From Candidatus Bathycorpusculum fermentans (GTDB taxonomy: Archaea > Thermoproteota > Bathyarchaeia > Bathyarchaeales > Bathycorpusculaceae), in the NCBI GenBank assembly GCA_009787175.1, contig WRGM01000070.1, positions 1 to 5,464 on the forward strand: a stretch of 5,464 nt of DNA. Direction: 5' to 3'. Below, in pieces: positions 1 through 5,253 of the stretch. The notes below the pieces were generated by a model. That model ran no database searches. It was not told the DNA's origin and saw only the letters and a program-made list of their open reading frames with translations. Position 1 is the stretch's first letter. Each line of letters starts with the position of its first letter. A program made the position numbers and the translations under genes.

Positions 1-99
1 ATATTGACAGGCGCGATTTTGCATTATCATCACGCAAAATGTACCTTTATCGAAACGCTCCGCAACATTCAGAACCAAAATCCCCAAGCTTTAAAATGA
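1..99 (+). CDS. possible 3' end of an unidentified gene (runs off the left edge)
   Basis: Frame 1 is open from the first base to a TGA at 97-99, giving 32 residues ending in NIQNQNPQALK. I do not recognise the family. The stretch is less AT-rich than the 170 bases that follow, its codons start mostly with purines, and the fragment is polar and charged like a normal C-terminus. Against this, frame 3 is also open to a TAA at 102-104 and one minus-strand frame is open as well, so a chance opening is quite possible. If real, the gene converges on elp3, whose stop is at 269. Extending the sequence leftwards would settle it. Confidence 0.35.
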   Translation: MLTGAILHYHHAKCTFIETLRNIQNQNPQALK

Positions 100-268
100 T
101 ATAACTTATATGGTTTAACAGTCATTATAATATCATCTCAATAGGAAACGATTATTAGACAGCCTAAAATATGTTATTCTTCTAAAGACTGCTAGAACAG
201 AATAGGAAAATATGCAGAATTAATTTAAAGAACAGTCTCCAAAAACATATGTAGAAATATTGAGTATT
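100..268. other. AT-rich convergent intergenic spacer
   Basis: I see no convincing reading frame here. The stretch sits between the putative plus-strand 3' end on the left and the elp3 stop on the right. It holds a perfect ACATATGT palindrome (245-252), a minus-strand T5 tract (241-245) and the motif TTTAAAGAACA (224-234), which recurs downstream of rps30e. It is most simply a 3'-end and termination region. Confidence 0.5.
224..245 (-). terminator. possible oligo-T termination region downstream of elp3
   Basis: Read on the minus strand, about 24 nt past the elp3 stop, there is a T5 run (complement of 241-245) followed by GGAGACTGTTCTTTAAA. Archaeal transcription often ends at U-rich tracts without a hairpin. 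The tract is short, so support is weak. The TGTTCTTTAAA part also follows rps30e. Confidence 0.3.
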
Positions 269-1858
269 TTAAAGTAGTTTTGACATGTATGGTCCATCGT
301 GTTTGTAGCCAAAGCGCATGTAGTATCGTTTAGTGCCTAAGGCGCTTATTACAAGTATTTTTTTTAGATCTGCTTGCTTTGCAATGTTTTCAGCTTCTTC
401 TAGTAGGCGTATACCGTAGCCTTTGTGTTGCCAAGCTTCAGGTATATGTATGCCGACAGGTACAAGGGAGCCGTAAATGTGTAATTCTCGAACTATAGCA
501 GAGGGCATCTCGGTTATCTCGGGTCTATGAGCTTTAAGGGAGGGAATGCGGAGTCGCAGATATCCTAGTAGCACATTATTTTTTGGGTCTTCTGCTGAAA
601 TAAAAAAGTCTTTACCCCCAGATGCCGTGTATTGTTCAGTTATAATTTGAATATTGTTAAGGTCAGGCTTTACGTGGTCAGTTTCTATACGGTGTCCAAC
701 TTCTCTGCAACGGATGCATTGACATTGAATATTTTGTGCTTGTAGTTTTTCATGAACTATTTGCCGTAGGTTGCTCTTTTTTACGCCGTCTATAATTAAT
801 CTAGCAGGTATATCGCGTTGGACACGCATAACTCTGACCCATTTTGGAAAGAACCTTTTGACTTCTGCTATAACATCAGCTGCTTGCTCAGTAGAATATG
901 GCTGATATTTACCTTCCTGCATCCATTGATACACTTTAGTTCCATCAATTGCAAGGCAAGGGTAAATTTTTATCATGTCAGGTTTGAATTGTTGATCTGA
1001 AAAAATTTTGTGAAAAATTTCAATGTCTTTTTGAGGGCTAGAGCCAGGCATACCAGGCATTAGGTGGTATACTATTTTTAATCCAGCGTCTTTTGCAATT
1101 TGAGTAGCCTCAACAACATCAGCAACTGTATGTGTTCTGCCTACCAGTTTATATATGTCATCACATGGGTTTTGCACGCCAAGTTCTACACGTGTTACAC
1201 CCATGTCGAGCATAGCATCTATATGAGATTGTTTTGACCAGTCAGGACGAGTTTCAACGGTTATGCCAACATTGCGTATTTTGCATGTTTCCGCATTTAA
1301 TTTTGCCTCATCTAAATTACCCGAGTCTTTACCGGCTATAGCATCTATGCATCGTTGGATAAAGCGGGTTTGATATTCATAGTCTGTTGCAGGAAATGTT
1401 CCACCCATTATTATTAATTCAACTTTGTCTACTTTATGACCAATAGCTGTAAGCTGTTCAATACGACTTTGCACTTGCAGATATGGATCAAAATTGTTTT
1501 GACTACCGCGCATAGCGGCAGGCTCGTGACCCGTATAGCTCTGAGGAGAACCACGTGTTGGTCCGCCGGGGCAGTATGCACAGGGTTCAGGTTGTGGACA
1601 AGGATATGGCTCTGTCATAGTTGCAATAACAGTTACGCCGCTTATAGTTCGCGTTGTTTTCCGCCGCAGTATGGGCAATAATTGCCTAGATTCTTCAGCA
1701 GAGGTTAAAACGGCTATTAATTCAGCATTAGTTATCATAATAGGAAAATGATACTTAGCAGCGATTTTCAGCTTTAACCTATTTACATCTTCATGACTCG
1801 GGACTTGCATAGAGAGCAAAGCCGTTATTACTTCACGAAGAGCAACATTACGATCCAA
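269..1858 (-). CDS. elp3: Elp3-family tRNA U34 modification enzyme (radical SAM + GNAT acetyltransferase)
   Basis: This is a 529-residue stand-alone archaeal Elp3, which builds the carboxymethyl group on wobble uridine 34 of tRNAs in the cytoplasm using SAM and acetyl-CoA. The N-terminal domain covers about residues 1-70. The radical SAM core begins with TEPYPCPQPEPCAYCPGG; C87, C93 and C96 are the expected [4Fe-4S] ligands. It is followed by the family signatures MGGTFPA (151-157), VETRPDW (201-207), RVELGVQ (223-229) and YHLMPGMPGS (264-273). A cysteine cluster CQCIRCREVGH (C379, C381, C384) resembles the metal site between the two domains. The C-terminal GNAT domain has the acetyl-CoA loop QHKGYG (477-482) and the typical ending YYMRFGYKHDGPYMSKLL. 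Length is normal. The start is TTG, because an in-frame TAA lies two codons upstream; only a weak GGATG precedes it. An internal ATG (residue 17) would cut into the N-terminal helix. The gene lies 93 bp downstream of rps30e, possibly in the same transcript. Confidence 0.95.
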   Translation of the reverse strand: MDRNVALREVITALLSMQVPSHEDVNRLKLKIAAKYHFPIMITNAELIAVLTSAEESRQLLPILRRKTTRTISGVTVIATMTEPYPCPQPEPCAYCPGGPTRGSPQSYTGHEPAAMRGSQNNFDPYLQVQSRIEQLTAIGHKVDKVELIIMGGTFPATDYEYQTRFIQRCIDAIAGKDSGNLDEAKLNAETCKIRNVGITVETRPDWSKQSHIDAMLDMGVTRVELGVQNPCDDIYKLVGRTHTVADVVEATQIAKDAGLKIVYHLMPGMPGSSPQKDIEIFHKIFSDQQFKPDMIKIYPCLAIDGTKVYQWMQEGKYQPYSTEQAADVIAEVKRFFPKWVRVMRVQRDIPARLIIDGVKKSNLRQIVHEKLQAQNIQCQCIRCREVGHRIETDHVKPDLNNIQIITEQYTASGGKDFFISAEDPKNNVLLGYLRLRIPSLKAHRPEITEMPSAIVRELHIYGSLVPVGIHIPEAWQHKGYGIRLLEEAENIAKQADLKKILVISALGTKRYYMRFGYKHDGPYMSKLL

Positions 1859-1915
1859 ATTTTACATCCAACAAAAACAAGTATTAAATGACAAATAAAT
1901 AGACTATAAGGAAAT

Positions 1916-1955
1916 GTGACAGTTTAAAGAACAAGCTGAGTATAGAAACTGTTAC
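1916..1955 (-). terminator. long-loop inverted repeat at the rps30e 3' end
   Basis: The arms GTGACAGTTT (1916-1925) and AAACTGTTAC (1946-1955) pair at 9 of 10 positions around a 20-nt loop. On the minus strand the first arm contains the rps30e stop codon. No strong T tract follows, so it may be a 3'-end stabilising or processing hairpin rather than a terminator, and read-through into elp3 remains possible. Chance is not excluded. Confidence 0.3.
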
Positions 1956-2113
1956 ATCCAGTTTTGTCCAGGCTTGCGCTGAAGAATCATACGCTTTTCA
2001 TAATTGCGTCTGCTTCTTGTTTTCGGACTTGGAGACACTTTCACTTCTGCCGTAATTTTTGGCGTTTGAGAACGAACTTTTCCTGCTTTAGATAACGAAC
2101 CGTGAGTTGGCAT
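1952..2113 (-). CDS. rps30e: 30S ribosomal protein eS30
   Basis: A 53-residue very basic protein starting MPTHGSLSKAGKVRSQTPKI, the diagnostic N-terminus of archaeal eS30 (the same family as the ribosomal part of eukaryotic Fau). The middle (KTRSRRNYEKRM, residues 31-42) matches the usual RNRxxYExR segment. Archaeal eS30 is normally about 50-60 residues, so this is full length. The ATG at 2111-2113 follows an AGGTG ribosome binding site with 6 nt spacing, and a TATA element lies about 40 nt upstream, giving a short leader. eS30 sits in the small subunit, near the mRNA entrance and shoulder in eukaryotic structures. The C-terminus RKPGQNWM is not a segment I recognise from other eS30 proteins. 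elp3 follows on the same strand after 93 bp, so both may belong to one translation-related unit. Confidence 0.93.
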   Translation of the reverse strand: MPTHGSLSKAGKVRSQTPKITAEVKVSPSPKTRSRRNYEKRMILQRKPGQNWM

Positions 2114-2147
2114 ACATTACACCTTCGCAATTACATCAAAAAAGTCA

Positions 2148-2155
2148 CTTTTAAA
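2148..2155 (-). promoter_or_regulatory. putative TATA box of rps30e
   Basis: Minus-strand TTTAAAAG, within GGTTTAAAAG, sits about 35-40 bp before the rps30e ATG. The usual 24-27 bp from TATA centre to start site puts transcription near 2126, leaving a leader of roughly a dozen bases that still includes the AGGTG site. Position and sequence fit; no experiment is visible. Confidence 0.5.
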
Positions 2156-2347
2156 CCTTCCTAAAAAAGATTCTGGTAACTTGTTGAAATACCCACCAAA
2201 TTAACAGCAGCAACATAAACAGTTGAGACTTTACATGCAACCAATTTTTAGCCAGTATCTTGCCGTCAGGTTTTCTTTATCACACAAAAGAATCTTGGTC
2301 ATTCCACTAAAATAGAGTTATGGACTTTGTTGCAAATTGTCATGTTT

Positions 2348-2378
2348 AAAAATGTTGGTTAAGAGCTAAATGCTCTTA
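2348..2378 (-). terminator. hairpin plus T tract ending the nfn operon
   Basis: A perfect 7-bp inverted repeat, TAAGAGC (2360-2366) and GCTCTTA (2372-2378) with a 5-nt loop, begins 7 nt past the nfnL stop on the minus strand. After a short ACCAACA spacer comes a T5 run (complement of 2348-2352). The position directly behind the operon's last stop supports a 3'-end role. The gap between stem and T tract is larger than in a textbook intrinsic terminator. Confidence 0.55.
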
Positions 2379-2385
2379 GGGGTTA

Positions 2386-3807
2386 TTATTTTTGGTTTAG
2401 GTATTCATGTATGCTTTTTGCAGCGATTTTTCCTGATTCCATTGCACTTATAACTGTTGCTTCACCTGTCGCTATGTCTCCACCTGCGTAAACTGCATCT
2501 AGGCTGGTTTTGCCGGTTTTTTTGTCAATTACAATTATGCCGCCTGCAACGGTTTCAAGACCTTTTGTGGCGCTTTGTATTATGGGGTTGGGTGTGCGTC
2601 CAATTGCGATGATTACTGTGTCAATGTCCATGGTTGTTTCAGAGCCTTTGATAGGTATGGGTTTGCGTCTTCCAGAAGGATCAGGTTCGCTAAGTTCCAT
2701 TGTTACGTATCCCATAGCTTTTACATTGCCTTGTTCATCGCCGATGATTTTTGTTGGGGCTGTTAAGAGTTTGAATTCTATACCTTCTTCTTCGGCGTTT
2801 AGTATTTCTTCTTCTCGTGCGGGCATTTCGTCTTTACCTCTGCGATAGACTAGGTAGACTTTGTCTGCGTTTAGTCGTATAGCTGACCGTGCTGCGTCTA
2901 GGGCTACGTTGCCGCCTCCTATAACTGCGACTTTTTTGCCTATGCCTAAGGGTGTTTTGTATTCTGGGAATAGGTAGGCTTTCATAAGGTTAACGCGTAT
3001 TAAAAACTCGTTTGCACTATAGACGCCGTTTAGGTTTTCGCCAGGTATGTTCATGAATTTTGGAAGACCTGCGCCTGTGCCTATGAAAACTGCTTTGAAG
3101 CCGTTTTGGAATAATTCATCAATTGTAAATAGTCGCCCAATTAGCGCGTCAGGGGTTAATTTTACGCCGAGTTTTCCGATGTAGTCAACTTCAGCTTTAA
3201 CGATGCTTTTTGGTAATCTGAATTCTGGAATTCCATATACTAAGACGCCACCTTCAGTATGCAGGGCTTCAAAAATTTCGACGCAATAGCCAAGTTTTGC
3301 AAGATCAGCAGCGACCGTTAGTCCTGCTGGTCCTGCGCCTATTACGGCAACTTTTTTGCCGTTAGATGCCGCGGTTTTTGGTATTTTTAAGCCTTTTTCT
3401 TGTTCAACATCTGCAGCGTAACGTTCGAGACGTCCAATGCTTACGGGTTCACCTTTTTTGCCAAGTATGCAGAGTTTTTGGCATTGTTCTTCTTGTGGGC
3501 AAACGCGTCCGCATATGGCGGGTAAACTGTTTTTTTCTTTAATTTTTGCGATTGCTGCTTCATAATTTTTTTGAGTAATGCATTTTATAAATTCAGGAAT
3601 GTCAACTTCAACTGGGCAGCCTTTGACGCATTGCGCATTTGAGCAGTTTAGACATCTTGAAGCTTCAGCTATAGCTTGCTCTTCAGTGTAACCTAAGACT
3701 ACTTCTTTAAAATTTTTAATGCGGTCTTTTGGCTCTTGTTTAGGTATGTCTACGGCTTTGAAGCGATTTTGAACTTGCTTTTCTTTACTTATTGATGACT
3801 GTGACAT
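2386..3807 (-). CDS. nfnL: NfnL: large subunit of NADH-dependent reduced ferredoxin:NADP+ oxidoreductase
   Basis: A 473-residue flavoprotein of the GltD/NfnL/SudA family. With NfnS it reversibly couples NADPH oxidation to reduction of NAD+ and ferredoxin by flavin-based electron bifurcation in the cytoplasm. The N-terminal domain binds two [4Fe-4S] clusters through C52, C55, C60, C64 and C99, C103, C109, C113. An FAD-binding Rossmann motif VAVIGAGPAG (153-162) ends with E180. A second Rossmann motif VAVIGGGNVALD (293-304) with YRRGKDEMPAR (321-331) is the NADP(H) site; R322 and R323 probably hold the 2'-phosphate. AGGDIATGEATV (441-452) closes the FAD domain. Length is typical. The ATG at 3807 has a strong AGGAGG (3817-3822) at 9 nt spacing, inside the end of nfnS, and the genes overlap by 19 nt, implying translational coupling. 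The fold alone also fits the glutamate synthase small subunit, but no large subunit is present and the NfnS partner decides the call. Confidence 0.93.
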   Translation of the reverse strand: MSQSSISKEKQVQNRFKAVDIPKQEPKDRIKNFKEVVLGYTEEQAIAEASRCLNCSNAQCVKGCPVEVDIPEFIKCITQKNYEAAIAKIKEKNSLPAICGRVCPQEEQCQKLCILGKKGEPVSIGRLERYAADVEQEKGLKIPKTAASNGKKVAVIGAGPAGLTVAADLAKLGYCVEIFEALHTEGGVLVYGIPEFRLPKSIVKAEVDYIGKLGVKLTPDALIGRLFTIDELFQNGFKAVFIGTGAGLPKFMNIPGENLNGVYSANEFLIRVNLMKAYLFPEYKTPLGIGKKVAVIGGGNVALDAARSAIRLNADKVYLVYRRGKDEMPAREEEILNAEEEGIEFKLLTAPTKIIGDEQGNVKAMGYVTMELSEPDPSGRRKPIPIKGSETTMDIDTVIIAIGRTPNPIIQSATKGLETVAGGIIVIDKKTGKTSLDAVYAGGDIATGEATVISAMESGKIAAKSIHEYLNQK

Positions 3808-4640
3808 TGACAGTGTCCTCCTTTATGTGTTGCTTGTTTTTCTTCTTTTACATAGCATTTTAGACGTTGTATCAACTCTTTAAAGTCCACTTTGTGAGCA
3901 TCAAATTCTGGACCATCAACACATGCGAATTTGATTTGACCATCAATAGTTACTCTGCAGGCACCACACATGCCCATGCCATCTACCATTATAGGGTTTA
4001 AACTGGCGATGGTTTTTATGTTAAAGGGTCGGGTGACTTCAGAGGTTACCATCATCATTATGGGGGGACCTATTACAAATGTTATGTTAATTTGCTCTTT
4101 CTTGTTAATGATTAGGTCTTTTAGGAGGTCGCTTACGAAGCCTTTTTGTCCTTTTGAGCCATCGTCTGTTGAGTAGATAACCTGTGTTGATACGGCTTCT
4201 ATTTCTTTTTCAAGGATAAATAGGTCTTTGTTTCTTGCGCCTATGAGAGTGATTACTTTATTTCCAGCTTCTTTTAGCGCTTTGGCTACGGGGTAGGCTA
4301 CGGCTGTTCCTAGGCCTCCGCAGGCTATTACGGCTGTGCCGTAGTTGTGTATTTCGCTTGGGTTGCCTAATGGTCCGGCTAGGTTTCTGATTTTTTCTCC
4401 GGTTTTGAGTTTTCCTAGTTCAATGGATGAGAAGCCGACTTCTTGGAATATTATGGTTATGGTGCCGTTTTTTTTGTCCCAGTCGGAGAATGTTAGGGGG
4501 ATTCTTTCGCTTTTTTCATGTACTTTAATTATTAAGAATTGACCTGCTTGTGCTTTCGCGGCGATGTCGGGGGCGTAGATGACTAGTTTTTTTGTTATAG
4601 AGTTTAATTCTTCCTTTTTAATTACCGTATAGAGTTCCAA
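3789..4640 (-). CDS. nfnS: NfnS: small subunit of NADH-dependent reduced ferredoxin:NADP+ oxidoreductase
   Basis: A 283-residue ferredoxin-NADP reductase-like subunit (the SudB/NfnS family, related to PyrK) that binds FAD and NAD(H) and exchanges electrons with NfnL. RIPLTFSDWD (46-55) is the FAD-binding segment. ACGGLGTAVAYPVAKAL (106-122) and GPPIMMM (191-197) belong to the nucleotide domain. The [2Fe-2S] site is DGMGMCGACRV (220-230) with FACVDGPEFD (238-247): C225, C228, C240 and probably D220, matching the Asp plus three Cys ligation known for NfnS. The start is TTG, supported by a perfect GAGGAG (4648-4653) 7 nt upstream and an in-frame TAA two codons upstream. The last dozen residues form an unusual His/Cys-rich tail, HKGGHCQCHSHQ, encoded over the nfnL ribosome binding site and start. 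It is the first gene of the operon, divergent from the ModE-like gene. Confusion with PyrK is unlikely because nfnL follows directly. Confidence 0.93.
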   Translation of the reverse strand: MELYTVIKKEELNSITKKLVIYAPDIAAKAQAGQFLIIKVHEKSERIPLTFSDWDKKNGTITIIFQEVGFSSIELGKLKTGEKIRNLAGPLGNPSEIHNYGTAVIACGGLGTAVAYPVAKALKEAGNKVITLIGARNKDLFILEKEIEAVSTQVIYSTDDGSKGQKGFVSDLLKDLIINKKEQINITFVIGPPIMMMVTSEVTRPFNIKTIASLNPIMVDGMGMCGACRVTIDGQIKFACVDGPEFDAHKVDFKELIQRLKCYVKEEKQATHKGGHCQCHSHQ

Positions 4641-4668
4641 GATTTAGCTCCTCAATTGTTAATATAAC

Positions 4669-4701
4669 CTTCAACCAGTTTTTGATAGTCTTCAACCGGT
4701 T
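4669..4701. promoter_or_regulatory. tandem putative operator sites in the nfn promoter
   Basis: CTTCAACCAGTT (4669-4680) and CTTCAACCGGTT (4690-4701) are direct repeats identical at 11 of 12 positions and exactly 21 bp apart, about two helical turns. The core of the second, AACCGGTT, is a perfect 8-bp palindrome; AACCAGTT is its one-mismatch version. They lie between the nfn TATA box and the predicted start site, and just past that site, where a bound repressor would block transcription. The best candidate ligand is the adjacent ModE-like protein, by inference only. Confidence 0.55.
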
Positions 4702-4703
4702 AA

Positions 4704-4711
4704 TATATAAA
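4704..4711 (-). promoter_or_regulatory. TATA box of the nfnSL operon
   Basis: Minus-strand TTTATATA is a near-ideal archaeal TATA box. A start site about 25 bp downstream would fall near 4682, giving a leader of about 40 nt that includes the GAGGAG ribosome binding site of nfnS. The upstream ATTTACC is at best a weak BRE. Confidence 0.65.
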
Positions 4712-4741
4712 GGTAAATTTTTTTGTAATCCGTTTTAAATG

Positions 4742-4749
4742 TATAAAAG
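4742..4749 (+). promoter_or_regulatory. putative TATA box of the ModE-like gene
   Basis: TATAAAAG on the plus strand predicts a start near 4770 and a leader of about 65 nt. It is back to back with the nfn TATA box, 38 bp away, so regulator and operon share one control region. The nearby TTTTAAAT (4733-4740) is an alternative. Confidence 0.5.
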
Positions 4750-4770
4750 CTTTACTAAGTGAAACTAGGG

Positions 4771-4797
4771 AACCTATGGTTAGATGACCAAAATGGT
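4771..4797. promoter_or_regulatory. pair of short dyads at the start of the regulator transcript
   Basis: AACC-TAT-GGTT (4771-4781) and ACCA-AAA-TGGT (4787-4797) are both perfect 4-bp inverted repeats with 3-bp centres, 16 bp apart. They share the AACC/GGTT half-sites of the nfn-side palindrome. They lie at and just downstream of the predicted transcription start, a position suited to autorepression by the encoded regulator. Confidence 0.4.
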
Positions 4798-4835
4798 TAA
4801 AGGGTAAATGCTCTATACCTATAGTAGGTGTTGAT

Positions 4836-5165
4836 ATGGATGTTTTAGGTTATAGGGCTAAGCTTTGGATGGTTAATAGTAAGGGTGAACCGGTGTTTGG
4901 AGATGGCATAACTGAGCTTGTTGAGGCTATTGATAAGTGCCATTCTATTGTAGAGGCGGCTAGGTGTCTTAATATGTCCTATAGGTACGCTTTACATAGG
5001 ATTACTCTTGCAGAGAAACGGTTAGGTGAATTATTGGTTGTGCGTGTTAGGGGTGGCGCTAAGGGTGGAGGTTCGTCTGAGGTTACCCTTTATGGTAAAA
5101 ATCTAGTTTTGCAGTATAGACGAGCTCAGATGGAGCTTAGAGGCGTTTTGGAGAAAATGCCTTAG
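4836..5165 (+). CDS. ModE-type winged-helix transcriptional regulator, DNA-binding domain only
   Basis: A 109-residue protein corresponding to the N-terminal DNA-binding domain of ModE (LysR-like winged helix). The helix-turn-helix covers about residues 26-64: ELVEAIDKCHSIVEAARCLNMSYRYALHRI, with SYRYALHRITLAEKRLG as probable recognition helix. The wing has the diagnostic glycine-rich loop RGGAKGGGSSEVTLYGKNL (72-90), followed by a C-terminal helix LVLQYRRAQMELRGVL used for dimerisation in the family. The molybdate-binding TOBE/MOP domains of full ModE are missing, as in many archaeal homologues, so the signal sensed is unknown. The ATG has an AGGTG site (4826-4830) 5 nt upstream, and an in-frame TGA at 4785-4787 limits extension. 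It is divergent from nfnSL with shared AACC/GGTT dyads between, so control of nfn and of itself is the best guess. It is probably cytoplasmic and dimeric. Confidence 0.88.
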   Translation: MDVLGYRAKLWMVNSKGEPVFGDGITELVEAIDKCHSIVEAARCLNMSYRYALHRITLAEKRLGELLVVRVRGGAKGGGSSEVTLYGKNLVLQYRRAQMELRGVLEKMP

Positions 5166-5201
5166 CAGAGTTTTACGTTTGCCATTACGTAGAACATAAT
5201 G

Positions 5202-5225
5202 TTTTTTGCTCTTTTTGCGTTTTTT
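5202..5225 (+). terminator. oligo-T terminator of the ModE-like gene
   Basis: Three T runs of 6, 5 and 6 bases (5202-5207, 5212-5216, 5220-5225) follow the stop by about 40 nt, with no strong hairpin. This is the classic U-rich archaeal termination signal and separates the gene from the convergent reading frame on the right. Confidence 0.6.
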
Positions 5226-5253
5226 GATGGCTGTTTTATAAAATAAGGGTGAA

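Noticed and set aside
2151..2216. Minus-strand 21-codon frame MLLLLIWWVFQQ... with a membrane-like profile
   Set aside because: No ribosome binding site, overlaps the rps30e TATA box, and an ORF of this length is expected by chance; it would need conservation to be considered.
2164..2340. Possible tRNA, small RNA or CRISPR-like repeat in the rps30e-nfnL gap
   Set aside because: I found no cloverleaf, no clear C/D box pair and no regularly spaced repeats.
2510..2848. Plus-strand 112-codon frame antisense to nfnL
   Set aside because: Shadow of the well-supported nfnL reading frame; composition is Ser/Met/Ile-rich with no recognisable domain.
2386..3807. Glutamate synthase small subunit (GltD) as the function of the large flavoprotein
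   Set aside because: No glutamate synthase large subunit is nearby, and the overlapping upstream gene is an NfnS/SudB-type [2Fe-2S] subunit.
3789..4640. Dihydroorotate dehydrogenase electron-transfer subunit (PyrK)
   Set aside because: Related fold, but no pyrD is adjacent, the cluster motif has the NfnS-type Asp plus three Cys pattern, and nfnL follows with an overlap.
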